Shown in pieces: positions 7,924-16,931 of a DNA stretch of 32,213 nucleotides. Made by a program: the position numbers and the translations under genes. Positions within the stretch are counted from its first letter, which is position 1. Each line of letters opens with the position of its first letter. Source of the DNA: Acidobacteriota bacterium (GTDB lineage: Bacteria; Acidobacteriota; Thermoanaerobaculia; Multivoradales; SZUA-115). Under the pieces are notes generated by a model that did no database searches, was not told where the DNA came from, and was given only the letters and a program-made list of their open reading frames with translations. The stretch is from NCBI GenBank assembly GCA_003231035.1, contig QIHU01000370.1, positions 1 through 32,213 on the forward strand, in the 5' to 3' direction.

Positions 7924-8631
7924 CTACGGAGGGTCCGTGGTCAGAACCAATCGACCGTTCTTGCGCACCCAAACTGGCGTGTGGCCTGCCGGCGGAGCCG
8001 GTGAGCCCACAACGGTGGTTGGGATGGACACCTCGCGCCCCGAGTAGAGCTGCATCACCCGGCGCACGTACTCGCGGGTCTCCCGGTAGGGCGGGATGCC
8101 GTGGTATCGCTCAACCGCCGACGGCCCGGCGTTGTAGGCCGCCAGCCCCAACTCAATGCGACCGTCGAATCGATCGATTAGCTGGCGTAGGTAGGATGTT
8201 CCGCCGCGCACGTTCTGCTCGGCATCGTAGGGGTCCGAGACGTGCAGCTCGCGCGCCGTGGCCGGCATGAGCTGCATCAGCCCCATCGCCCCTTTGACCG
8301 ACAGGGCCCGCACGTTAAATCCCGACTCCGTCTGGATGAGGGCCCGCACCAACCTCGGTTCTAGCTGGTGCGCCTGGGCGTGACGATCGATCATCGCGCC
8401 CAACTCGGCTCGCGGGATCTTCACCAAGGTCGTCGCGTGGCGCCGTCCGCGCTGCGTTTCATTCTCGTTGTGGATCACCTTGAGGCCATCCGCCCTGGTG
8501 CGGACCTCCACCTTCGCCACCGCCGGCTGCGGCAAGACCGCGCAGAGCAGCACTAGGCCGACACAGGAACGGAACCAGCCACGAGACCAACGCGGGCAGC
8601 CTCGGCGAGGCGCTGAGGGGAGAAATTGCAT
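7924..8631 (-). CDS. Exported lytic transglycosylase (SLT domain)
   Basis: Periplasmic enzyme that cleaves the MurNAc-GlcNAc bond in peptidoglycan with formation of 1,6-anhydro ends. The 235-residue protein has a Sec signal peptide (basic residues at 9-17, hydrophobic core about 20-34, likely cleavage after AVA at 39). The SLT domain spans about 75-200. The catalytic glutamate is Glu102 in LIQTESGF, followed by the hallmark GAMGLMQLMPATA and LAAYNAGPSAVERY motifs. About 35 residues at the end are not part of the domain and resemble a short strand-rich tail. The start at 8631 is the only ATG that places the signal peptide at the N-terminus. TAAAAT at 8645-8650 may be its own -10 element. It lies 40 bases downstream of alaS. 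Confidence 0.92.
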   Translation of the reverse strand: MQFLPSAPRRGCPRWSRGWFRSCVGLVLLCAVLPQPAVAKVEVRTRADGLKVIHNENETQRGRRHATTLVKIPRAELGAMIDRHAQAHQLEPRLVRALIQTESGFNVRALSVKGAMGLMQLMPATARELHVSDPYDAEQNVRGGTSYLRQLIDRFDGRIELGLAAYNAGPSAVERYHGIPPYRETREYVRRVMQLYSGREVSIPTTVVGSPAPPAGHTPVWVRKNGRLVLTTDPP

Positions 8632-8671
8632 AACGAGCTTGGAGATTTTACTACAAGGCCAGCCGGTGAGC

Positions 8672-11338
8672 TCAGCCGAGCTGCTCCCGCACCAATCCTT
8701 CCACCGCTTCGAGGGCCTCATCCAGCTTCTCGGGCTCGCGACCACCCGCCTGCGCGAAGTCGGCACGACCACCGCCTCCGCCCCCCACCAGCGCGGCCGC
8801 CGCCTTGACCAGTTTGCCAGCGTGCACCCGCTCTCGCAGATCGTCGGTCACCGTCGCCACCAAGGTCACCTTGTCGTCGCTGCGCGCCCCCACGAAGACC
8901 ACTCCACTGCCCAGCTTCGAACGCAAGGCATCGACCATGTTGCGCAACTCGCCAGCTGGAGCCAAGGGAACCTCCCGCACCCACAGCTGGACTCCCTGGG
9001 CCACTTCGATCGTCGAGGGTTCCTGCGCGGATCCGCTCGCCGCCGACACCAGTTTGAGGCGAAGCTTGGCCAGCTCACTCTCTTTGTCTTTGACCTCGCG
9101 ACGCAGCCGGCCGATCTCCTCGGCGGCGCGCTCGGCCGGTGTACCGAGCCTTTCCTCGACCTCTTCCAACCAGCGCCTTCGCTGGCGCAGCCAGACGGAG
9201 GCACCCTCGCCGGTGAGGGCTTCAATGCGCCGCACTCCCGAGGCCACACCGCGCTCACCGACCACCACCAAGGGGCCGATCTGCCCGGTATTGGCAACGT
9301 GGCACCCACCGCACAGTTCCCGGCTGAAGCCCGGAATGGTTACCGTGCGCACCCGGTCGCCGTACTTCTCGCCGAAGAGGGCCATGGCGCCGGAGGCGAT
9401 CGCCTCCTCGTAGCTCGTCTCGGAGATCTCGGTCGCCAGCGCTCGTCGAATCCAGCCGTTACTCAGCTCTTCGATCGCCTCTTGCTGTCCATCGCTCAAC
9501 GGACTGCCGTGGGTGAAGTCAAAGCGCAGCCGCTCGGGGGCCACCAGCGAGCCCGCCTGGCGCACCCCGGGGCCGAGCACCTCGCGCAACGCCGCGTGCA
9601 GCAGGTGGGTCGCGGTGTGGTTGCGCTCGGTCGAGCGGCGGCGCTCGGCGTCCACTTCCAAGGCCAGGCTGGTTCCCTTCTCCAAGGTGCCCCGGCTCAC
9701 CCGCACGCGGTGCAAGAAGAGCCCACCAGAACTCTTGGTGGTGGCCAGGACTTCCGCCTGCCCGCCCGTCCAAGACAGACTCCCCGTGTCTCCAACTTGA
9801 CCGCCCGACTCGGCGTAGAAGACGGTGCGATCCAGAATCACTAGCCCTTCCGCCCCTTCGACAAGCCGTTCGGCATTGGGTTTCTCATCCGACCCTTCGT
9901 GGACCAGGCGGAGCACCACCGCCCCTTCTAGCACCACTTGGTCATAGCCCGTGAAGAGGGTGGGCTCCGCGTCGCCCTCGGCGCGCAACGCCGCTTGCAG
10001 CGCAGCGGCCCGCGCTTGCCCATCGCCCGTCGCCGCTCGGGAACGCTCGCGCTGCGCCTCCAGAGCCTGGCTAAAACCGGATTCGTCAATGGCGAAGCGC
10101 TCTTCCTGGGCAATTTCGCGGATCAACTCGAGCGGCAAGCCGTGGGTGTCGTAGAGGCGAAAGGTAACCTCACCGGCGAGTTCACCGGCCCCGGCCCGCC
10201 GCGCCTTTTCGATCTCTTCCTGCACTTGCCGAGCGGCGCTGGCGACGGTGGAGAGAAACTTCTCTTCCTCGGCCTGGACGGCGTCGCGCGAGGCCGCTTG
10301 GGTTGCGGCGAGTTCGGGATAGGCACCGCCCATGACCTCACCGACGACCGGTACCAGCCGATGGAGGAAGGGCTCTTCGAACCCTAGGCTTAACCCATGA
10401 CGCACGGCGCGGCGAAGGATCCGGCGCAGCACATAACCACGGCCTTCGTTACTGGGAATCACCCCGTCCGCGAGCAGGAAGGTGACGGCGCGCAGATGGT
10501 CGGCGATCACCCGCAGGGCGGTGTCACCCTCAGCGCCGCGCTGGCCGTAGGCTGCCCCCCCGGCCAAGGCCGCCGCCGCATCGATCAACGGCCGAAACAG
10601 GTCCGTATCGTAGTTCGACTCGACACCCTGCAACACCGCGGCGAAGCGCTCCAACCCGCCACCGGTATCGACCGACGGCTTGGGGAGCGGACGCTGAATG
10701 CCAGCGGCATCGCGGTCGAACTGCATGAAGACAAGGTTCCAGATTTCGAGGTAGCGACCGCTTTCCGCCCCTTGATGGAAGTCCACCGCCGGCAACTCGG
10801 GGTTACGATCAACCATGATCTCGGTGCAGGGGCCACAGGGGCCGGTATCGCCCATCGACCAGAAGTTGTCCTTGGCGCCGCAGCGCACCACGCGCTGGGG
10901 AGGTAGGGTTGAGAGTTTGAGCCACAGATCGTGCGCCTCGTCGTCCTCATGGAAGACCGTGGCGAAGAGGTGCTCGGGCTTCATCCCATAGACTTGGGTG
11001 ACCAACTCCCAGGCGAACTGGATCGCCTCTTCCTTGAAGTAGTCGCCGAAGGAGAAATTGCCCAGCATCTCGAAGAAGGTGTGATGACGCGGGCTGGGAC
11101 CGACGTTTTCCAGATCGTTGTGTTTGCCCGAAACTCGCAGACACTTCTGCGAGCTAGTGGCCCGCCGGCTGGGCGGCTCTTCGAGCCCCAGAAAGAAGTT
11201 CTTAAACGGCACCATCCCCGCATTGGTGAACAACAGGGTTGGATCGCCATGCGGCACCAGCGGCGCGCTCGGCGTCACCCGATGGCCACGCGCGGCGAAA
11301 AAATCGAGAAAACTCTGGCGAATATCTGCGCTCTTCAT
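8672..11338 (-). CDS. alaS: Alanine-tRNA ligase
   Basis: Charges tRNA-Ala in the cytoplasm. The 888-residue product has the full four-part architecture: class II catalytic domain (about 1-240, beginning SADIRQSFLDFF and containing FTNAGMVPFKNFFLG), tRNA-recognition domain, editing domain, and a C-terminal DHHA1-type domain ending in a run of six glycines near 860. The editing zinc ligands are present as HTATH (His574, His578) and CGGCH (Cys676, His680), so Ser/Gly-tRNA-Ala hydrolysis should be intact. The ATG at 11338 is preceded by GAGAGG at 6 nt, a good ribosome binding site, and matches the usual N-terminus. A recX gene lies upstream on the same strand, as in many bacteria, but here two membrane-protein genes separate them. 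Confidence 0.98.
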   Translation of the reverse strand: MKSADIRQSFLDFFAARGHRVTPSAPLVPHGDPTLLFTNAGMVPFKNFFLGLEEPPSRRATSSQKCLRVSGKHNDLENVGPSPRHHTFFEMLGNFSFGDYFKEEAIQFAWELVTQVYGMKPEHLFATVFHEDDEAHDLWLKLSTLPPQRVVRCGAKDNFWSMGDTGPCGPCTEIMVDRNPELPAVDFHQGAESGRYLEIWNLVFMQFDRDAAGIQRPLPKPSVDTGGGLERFAAVLQGVESNYDTDLFRPLIDAAAALAGGAAYGQRGAEGDTALRVIADHLRAVTFLLADGVIPSNEGRGYVLRRILRRAVRHGLSLGFEEPFLHRLVPVVGEVMGGAYPELAATQAASRDAVQAEEEKFLSTVASAARQVQEEIEKARRAGAGELAGEVTFRLYDTHGLPLELIREIAQEERFAIDESGFSQALEAQRERSRAATGDGQARAAALQAALRAEGDAEPTLFTGYDQVVLEGAVVLRLVHEGSDEKPNAERLVEGAEGLVILDRTVFYAESGGQVGDTGSLSWTGGQAEVLATTKSSGGLFLHRVRVSRGTLEKGTSLALEVDAERRRSTERNHTATHLLHAALREVLGPGVRQAGSLVAPERLRFDFTHGSPLSDGQQEAIEELSNGWIRRALATEISETSYEEAIASGAMALFGEKYGDRVRTVTIPGFSRELCGGCHVANTGQIGPLVVVGERGVASGVRRIEALTGEGASVWLRQRRRWLEEVEERLGTPAERAAEEIGRLRREVKDKESELAKLRLKLVSAASGSAQEPSTIEVAQGVQLWVREVPLAPAGELRNMVDALRSKLGSGVVFVGARSDDKVTLVATVTDDLRERVHAGKLVKAAAALVGGGGGGRADFAQAGGREPEKLDEALEAVEGLVREQLG

Positions 11339-11426
11339 GGTGGACCTCTCAGCGTGGTACATCCCCGCAAACCAGGGGGTCAACGGCCCGCGAGGATATC
11401 AGGCAGAGCGCAGTCGTGGTCCCCTC

Positions 11427-13358
11427 CTACCAGCCGCCACCACCGCCGCCACCCGAAGAACCACCGCCACCACCACCCCCGGAGCTACTCGAACTCGGTG
11501 CCGACACCCCCGTCGCCAAACCCACCGCGGCCGCCCCCCAGGAAGAGGTCGCCCCAGCGCCACCGAACGAGCCGCCGCCGCCGCTCCAACCGCTACCCCC
11601 GGCGCCCGCCGAGCGGCCAAACGAGCTACCACTCGTCCCCACCGCGGCTGACGAACTCCCCGCGAAGCTCTTGAACCACCGGTCCATATCCTTGTGCAGT
11701 CCGAAGGCCAAGAGATAGGGCAACCAGGCGTCGTCGAGATCGGGATCTTTCGACTCGAGCTGGCGGTGAAACTCCTCGCGCGCCGCCGCCAAGAGCTGTC
11801 GTTTGCGGATCACCCCGCGCCCCTGGCGGGTACGGGCCATGAATAGAAACCAGGCCGTGAAGGCCACCGGCAACAGCGCTAGGGCGGCGACCGAAACCCA
11901 GTCGGGTCGCCAGGAGACCCCTTCGAACGAGAAGAACGGAACACGGGCCATGACCAGACACAGCAGCCAGATCACCAGCGCCGGGATCAGAAAGGTGAGC
12001 GACACCAGGTCGAGCCGCCGCACCCGCTTGCGCCAATTGAAACTGAATACGCCTCCCAGGATCGTCGGCAAGAGCAACAGCATCCCGGCGGTGAGCGAAA
12101 GCGCCAAGGTCTGGTGAAGTTTCATCACCATCACCACGACCAGAAGCACCCCAACCGCGGCGAACAAGAGAAGTGTGGATCGCGGCGACGGTGACGGTCG
12201 CCGCGTGTCAGCGCGGACGATCTGCTCCACCCGGCGGTTCAAGAAAGGGGCGATCACCGACGCCGGCTGGAAGCCCTTCTTACGGTAGTGATGGCGAATC
12301 GCCTCGGTGTCCGTCTCCCTGCCCCCGTCGAAGAAGAGTTTGAGGACGAGCTTGTGCTCGTAGCTCGACAGCTCCCCCATCTTGGCGGTGAGCCGCAAGC
12401 GCAGCAGATCCGATCCGAAGCGGGTGGTCTTGGCCACGACCTCACTGCTCAGTTTGCCTTCGAGTTCCATGCGCGCCAGCACCGCCGCCACCTCCGGCGG
12501 GCCGATCGCCTCGTCCCACAGCGCACCGACCAGCTCCGGCGACAGATCGAAGAGGTGCTTCTCCAGCCAGTCGCGACCGAGCGGGTGCGGGATCTCCGGC
12601 TCGGCGTAGCGCCCGGCCGCGACCTCACCCCGCCGGAAGCGCACATACCCCATCGCCATAGCCACCAAGGCCGCGACGAACAAAGCGTAAACCCCCGACC
12701 TCGGCAAGGAGTGCAAGGCCGCCGACGGCCGACCTTCCCCAAGGTAGGTGAACTCCGTGGTCAGCAACATGCCGCGACCGGCGGCGAGATCTTCGACCGT
12801 GTGTCGGCCCGCCACGGCGGAGGCGCCGCGCCACACCGGATCGATCTCTAGATCCAGCGAAAAATGGACGATCGGCCCCACCCGGTCGGGGAAAGCAAAG
12901 TCGTGGTCGAAGCGGTAGCGGTCCCCTTGTTGATCGAGAACTCCAAACAGCGTGTATTCGATCAGGTAGGTGATCGGTGTCGCATCGAAGGGCGGATCGC
13001 TCGTTGCGCGACTGCGCCAGCGCAAGACGTTGGAGCGAGTCCACTCATAGTGATCGACCTGGCTTAGATCCCCTTTCATCAATGGGTAGCCGCCCGCGGC
13101 GGACGATTCCAAGCGCGAAATCCGTACCAGCTCTAGCTCCTGGCCGGTCGCCAAGCGAAAGATCCGCTCCCCGCCGTTCCAGTCGCCGGTGAAGACCATC
13201 GTCTGCCGCTCGGTGACGTGCAGCAACCCTGTGGAGTCCAGCCGCGCGGTCACCGCCATCTCGTCCCAATACAAATCGCGCGCCCGCGCCGCCGCCGAGC
13301 AAGCGATCAGTAGCCACAACACCAACCCGGCCCCACACAGCAACCGAGACCTTCGCAT
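11427..13358 (-). CDS. DUF2207 family membrane protein with Gly/Ser-rich C-terminus
   Basis: Predicted envelope protein of 643 residues and unknown function. A signal sequence (about 1-25) contains LIAC, which fits a lipobox with Cys20; ordinary cleavage after ARA at about 26 is the alternative. The N-terminal extracytoplasmic domain (about 28-215) has the strand pattern typical of DUF2207. One helix follows at about 222-240, then a cytoplasmic segment, then four helices at about 395-412, 418-438, 450-470 and 487-507. From residue about 567 the chain is Gly/Ser-rich and ends in polyglycine runs closed by Trp643. Such glycine-rich ends are common in this family. The ATG at 13358 is preceded by GGGAGG at 5 nt. 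It sits 52 bases after the permease gene and 88 before alaS. Confidence 0.85.
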   Translation of the reverse strand: MRRSRLLCGAGLVLWLLIACSAAARARDLYWDEMAVTARLDSTGLLHVTERQTMVFTGDWNGGERIFRLATGQELELVRISRLESSAAGGYPLMKGDLSQVDHYEWTRSNVLRWRSRATSDPPFDATPITYLIEYTLFGVLDQQGDRYRFDHDFAFPDRVGPIVHFSLDLEIDPVWRGASAVAGRHTVEDLAAGRGMLLTTEFTYLGEGRPSAALHSLPRSGVYALFVAALVAMAMGYVRFRRGEVAAGRYAEPEIPHPLGRDWLEKHLFDLSPELVGALWDEAIGPPEVAAVLARMELEGKLSSEVVAKTTRFGSDLLRLRLTAKMGELSSYEHKLVLKLFFDGGRETDTEAIRHHYRKKGFQPASVIAPFLNRRVEQIVRADTRRPSPSPRSTLLLFAAVGVLLVVVMVMKLHQTLALSLTAGMLLLLPTILGGVFSFNWRKRVRRLDLVSLTFLIPALVIWLLCLVMARVPFFSFEGVSWRPDWVSVAALALLPVAFTAWFLFMARTRQGRGVIRKRQLLAAAREEFHRQLESKDPDLDDAWLPYLLAFGLHKDMDRWFKSFAGSSSAAVGTSGSSFGRSAGAGGSGWSGGGGSFGGAGATSSWGAAAVGLATGVSAPSSSSSGGGGGGGSSGGGGGGGW

Positions 13359-13410
13359 GGTACCTCCCTACTTTTCTTGCGCCAGTCGAGGCCTTTCCTC
13401 ACGGCGCGCC

Positions 13411-15204
13411 TCAAATGATCAACCGCACACCACCCATCTCCGCGATCCCGTAGGGGAAATGGTCGCCTGGCGAACCGATGAACATGAAGTTCTGGGGAAT
13501 CTTCCATTCGGCGGACAAGCGGGCGATCAGCTCCGGTCCGAACTGGTCTTCCAGCACGACGAAATCGATATCGATACTCGGGTAGGCCTCGTCGAGAAAA
13601 TCCAGATCCCGCTGCAAGCGATCGGGCAGCTTGTTCTGCTCATTGATCACCGTGACCACTTTGATCCGGTTGGTGTGTTCGTTGCGTTTGACGTACAGCA
13701 TTGCCCGGTTGAGGGTCGCCACGTTGTCGCCGCGGGTGAAGAAAACCACCTGCTGCGACTTGATCTCAGCGATCTTGGCGCGGATGGCCTCGGAGCTGCG
13801 GGTGGTGAACCCAGAGACCGAGTCCGCCACCGATTGCACCACCGCCAAGCAGAAGTTCAGCAGACCGATGCGGAAGAGCATCACCATGATGAACAGGACC
13901 GAGATCCCGAAGTAGACGCCAAACACAATGACTTTGGGCCGGTTGTCATCGCCGATGGTGTTCCCAGCCAATCCAATCAGTACCGCGATAATGCCCACGA
14001 TCACCGCCACCCAGCTCGCTCTCTCGGGTCGTGGAAGGCGGGCGCGCCGAACCTTCAGCAAGACATTGCCGAGACCGAAGAGCACCATGACCAAGAGGAA
14101 CGAGATGGTGTAGACACCGGCCAACGCAAGGATGTCACCCTTGGTGATCAGCAAGACCGAAACGCTGAGCAGGAAGAAGGCGATGATGATCCGGTGCGAA
14201 GTGCCACGGCGGTTGGTCTTGAGCAGGAACTGAGGTAGAACACGGTCGAGAGTCATGCGACGGATGAGGCCGGTAACCCCGATGTAGGAGGTCAGCACGG
14301 CTCCCGAAAGCACCAAGACGGCGTCGACTGAAATCAAAGTCGACAGCCAGCCGCCGCCGGCCACGTCCCCCATGTGCGCCAACAGCGCCTCCTGGTGTGT
14401 CTTCACGTCCGGGATTCTAACTAGTGCCAAGGCCAGAATCGCCATCAGCGGGTTGAAGACGGTCACCGCGATCCACATGTTGCGTAGCGTCTTGGTGAAA
14501 ACCCCCTTCTCTTGCTCTTCCACGAAGTTGGCCGAGCTCTCAAAGCCGGAGATCCCGAGCATCGCCGCCGCGAACCCGAAAAAGAGCGCCTTGACCGGCC
14601 CACCGGGGGCCGGAGTGGCGAAGTTGGCCTGCAAGATCTCCGTCCCGTGTTGCAAGATCCACACGCCACCAGCCACCAGGAGCACCACCAGGGCGCTCAA
14701 GTGGAAGATGAAGATCCCCACCGCCACCTTGGACGATTCGCCGATGCCGATAATGGTCAGGACCATGAAGACGACCAGCAGGGCGATAGTCGAGGGAATG
14801 ATCGGCAGACTATGGGCCAGCGAATGCAGGTAGTGCATCGCTTCGCTCGCGGAGATGACCGCCGTCGCCATGTAGGACAGCAGAGTCAAACAAGCAGCCA
14901 GCGACGCCACCGACTTCGCGGTGGTGTTGAGCAATGCGTTGTAAGCACCGCCGTTGAGAGGCAGTGCCCCCACGACTTCGGCGTAGACCTTGCGAAACAG
15001 AAAGAGAACCGCTCCCACCACCAACAGGGCCAGCCAGGCGTACTTTCCGGCGGCCATGATCGCTAGAGCCGAAACGTATAGACACGACGAGGTGATGTCA
15101 TTGCCGCAGATGGCCGTGGCCGGCAACTCCGATAGTTTCTCGTGGCCGTGGACCGAGGCAGGGGCGTCACCGCCCTCGGGAAGGGACAGTTCTAGTTCAC
15201 TCAT
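13411..15204 (-). CDS. APC superfamily permease with C-terminal cytoplasmic domain
   Basis: Predicted amino acid or polyamine transporter of the APC superfamily, 597 residues. About twelve membrane helices span roughly 25-465. Family features include the broken first helix region AICGNDITSSCLYVSALA, the PLNGGAYNALLN motif after helix 2, and GFAAAMLGISGFESSANFVEEQ in helix 6. After the last helix, residues about 485-597 form a soluble domain with alternating strands and helices (VVFFTRGDN, IKVVTVINEQ, IDFVVLEDQFG, NFMFIGSPG) resembling a universal-stress-protein fold. The ATG at 15204 gives a normal N-terminus; an earlier in-frame ATG at 15261 would run into recX. No Shine-Dalgarno sequence is visible. 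The substrate cannot be called. Confidence 0.87.
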   Translation of the reverse strand: MSELELSLPEGGDAPASVHGHEKLSELPATAICGNDITSSCLYVSALAIMAAGKYAWLALLVVGAVLFLFRKVYAEVVGALPLNGGAYNALLNTTAKSVASLAACLTLLSYMATAVISASEAMHYLHSLAHSLPIIPSTIALLVVFMVLTIIGIGESSKVAVGIFIFHLSALVVLLVAGGVWILQHGTEILQANFATPAPGGPVKALFFGFAAAMLGISGFESSANFVEEQEKGVFTKTLRNMWIAVTVFNPLMAILALALVRIPDVKTHQEALLAHMGDVAGGGWLSTLISVDAVLVLSGAVLTSYIGVTGLIRRMTLDRVLPQFLLKTNRRGTSHRIIIAFFLLSVSVLLITKGDILALAGVYTISFLLVMVLFGLGNVLLKVRRARLPRPERASWVAVIVGIIAVLIGLAGNTIGDDNRPKVIVFGVYFGISVLFIMVMLFRIGLLNFCLAVVQSVADSVSGFTTRSSEAIRAKIAEIKSQQVVFFTRGDNVATLNRAMLYVKRNEHTNRIKVVTVINEQNKLPDRLQRDLDFLDEAYPSIDIDFVVLEDQFGPELIARLSAEWKIPQNFMFIGSPGDHFPYGIAEMGGVRLII

Positions 15205-15270
15205 GGTGGGCGCATTGTGCCAGGAAGAGGCAAGTAGGTCGAGCGAGAGAGGGCAGGGCAAGCCCTGCCC

Positions 15271-15762
15271 CTACTCCTCGTCTTGCGCCTTGGCGTGGCA
15301 CTCCTCGCGGAGTTCGTCGACAAGGGCAAAGATCGAGCCTCGGGAGAAACCCTTGCGATCTAGATGACGGGCCAGAACACGGGGGTCTAGCTTCCCGCGG
15401 CGGCTCCGCCGCCAGGCGGCGGCACTCTGGCGAGCGAGGGGTAGATCATCCCTCGGCACCAGTTCTAGCGCCTCTTCCACCGCTTCGGCGGCCGCCCCTT
15501 TGCGCACCAAGGCGGCGCGCAGCCGGCGGGCCCCCTCGCCACCTCGACGCAGCCGCCCTTCCACGTAGCCGCGCGCGGTGCGACGGTCGTTCAGATAGTC
15601 GAGTTCGGTCAACCTCGAGATCGTCGCCGCGATCTCGGCTGACGGGTAGTCCCGCTTCTCGAGCTTGACTTCGAGCTGGCGAACGAAATGAGGTTGACGG
15701 GCAAGCAGGTCCACCGCCTTCTCGAAACAGCTGACCGGCGCGCGCGGTGCTGGCCGGCTCAC
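15271..15762 (-). CDS. recX: Regulatory protein RecX
   Basis: Small three-helix-repeat protein that binds RecA filaments and usually inhibits them. The 163 residues are typical in length. CFEKAVDLLARQPHFVRQLEVKLEKRDY, read here as helices from about 12, and the LDYLNDRRTARGYVEGRLRRG segment (54-74) with conserved Asp-Asn-Asp-Arg are diagnostic. A third repeat occupies about 118-155. The start overlaps the end of the pilT-like gene by 4 bases (ATGA). No recA gene is in the window, so RecX is uncoupled from its usual partner here and is transcribed with ilvE and the PilT-like gene. Confidence 0.9.
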   Translation of the reverse strand: MSRPAPRAPVSCFEKAVDLLARQPHFVRQLEVKLEKRDYPSAEIAATISRLTELDYLNDRRTARGYVEGRLRRGGEGARRLRAALVRKGAAAEAVEEALELVPRDDLPLARQSAAAWRRSRRGKLDPRVLARHLDRKGFSRGSIFALVDELREECHAKAQDEE

Positions 15763-16931
15763 CCCGTTTCGATCTCGAACTGCGACGCCTCGCTCAGCAG
15801 ATCATCCTCGCCCTGCAACTCCAGCGAACTCTCCATCTCTTCGCGCGAAATATCGGCGGTGAACTGCACACCCTGGATCTTGAGCTTGAACTCGTCCGGG
15901 TTGGTGGCTCGCCGGATCGCCTCGTCGAGGGTAATCAGCCCGCTTTTGTAGAGCTGGAAGAGCGACTGGTCGAAGGTCTGCATTCCGTACTGGCTGGTAC
16001 CCAGTGAGATCTGCTCGCGGATGAACTTGGTCTTCTCTTTGTTCTCGATGCAGTCGCGGATGTACGGGGTCACCCGCATGACTTCGACCGCCGGCACCCG
16101 GCCGATGCCGTCGGCGCGGGGTAGTAGACGCAACGAGATCACCGCTTTGAGAACCTGGCCAAGCTGGATTCGAATCTGCTTCTGGTGGTGCGGCGGAAAG
16201 ACCGAGATAATCCGGTTGATGGTTTCGGTCGCATCCAAGGTATGCAAGGTCGACAAGACCATGTGGCCGGTCTCGGCGGCGAGCAAAGCCGTCTCGATGG
16301 TCTCGTAGTCGCGCATTTCACCGACCAGGATGACATCGGGATCTTGCCGCAAGGCCGAGCGCAGAGCGCCTGAGAAGGTGCGCGTGTCGACGTCGATTTC
16401 GCGCTGGTTGATGATCGCCTTCTTGTCGCGATGCAAGAACTCGATCGGATCCTCGATGGTCATGATGTGTTCGGTGCGCTCGGCGTTGATGGCGTCGATC
16501 ATCGCCGCCAGGGTGGTCGATTTCCCGGAACCGGTGGTGCCGGTGCACAGCACCAACCCACGGCGCTCGTCACAGATCTTCGACAGCACCGCGGGAAGCA
16601 TCAACTCCTTGAGGTTCTTGATCCGCGCCGGGATGACGCGCAAGACCAGCCCGACCGTGCCGCGCTGCTGAAAGATGTTGCAACGGAAGCGGCCCAAGCC
16701 AGGCACCGAATAGGCGATGTCGATCTCGAACTCTTCCTTGAACCGCTGCTTCTGGCGCGCGTTCATGATCGAGAAGGCCATGGCGATGGTGTCTTCCTGC
16801 ATCAGCCGCTTGATCTCTTGCAGCGACTGCAACTCACCATCGATCCGAATGACCGGGTTGCTACCGACCTTGAGATGAAGATCGGAAGCCTTGCGCTCGA
16901 CCGCCACTTTCAGCAAATCGTTGATATTCAT
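15759..16931 (-). CDS. PilT-like type IV pilus retraction ATPase
   Basis: Hexameric secretion-type ATPase that powers pilus disassembly at the inner membrane. The 390-residue protein has an N-terminal PAS-like domain (about 1-110, ASDLHLKVG) and a RecA-like core with Walker A GTTGSGKS (131-138), the Asp box around MTIEDPIEF (157-165), Walker B DVILVGEMRD (199-208) and the His box STLHTLDATETI (227-238). The C-terminal AIRNLIRE motif that is essential in canonical PilT is replaced by YIRDCIEN (290-297), while GMQTFDQSL (316-324) is kept. About 35 residues follow the usual end, acidic and ending in SEASQFEIETG. The protein may therefore be a PilT paralogue or PilU-like accessory ATPase. The ATG at 16931 follows GGAGGTGA at 5 nt. 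It overlaps ilvE and recX by ATGA at both ends. Confidence 0.92.
   Translation of the reverse strand: MNINDLLKVAVERKASDLHLKVGSNPVIRIDGELQSLQEIKRLMQEDTIAMAFSIMNARQKQRFKEEFEIDIAYSVPGLGRFRCNIFQQRGTVGLVLRVIPARIKNLKELMLPAVLSKICDERRGLVLCTGTTGSGKSTTLAAMIDAINAERTEHIMTIEDPIEFLHRDKKAIINQREIDVDTRTFSGALRSALRQDPDVILVGEMRDYETIETALLAAETGHMVLSTLHTLDATETINRIISVFPPHHQKQIRIQLGQVLKAVISLRLLPRADGIGRVPAVEVMRVTPYIRDCIENKEKTKFIREQISLGTSQYGMQTFDQSLFQLYKSGLITLDEAIRRATNPDEFKLKIQGVQFTADISREEMESSLELQGEDDLLSEASQFEIETG

Noticed and set aside
8468..9844. 458-codon plus-strand frame opposite alaS
   Set aside because: Its composition (His, Gln, Arg, Gly-rich) is that of an antisense frame in GC-rich DNA; alaS is fully conserved on the other strand.
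13189..14238. 349-codon plus-strand frame opposite the permease gene
   Set aside because: Charged, His/Asp-rich antisense reading of hydrophobic helices; not a plausible protein.
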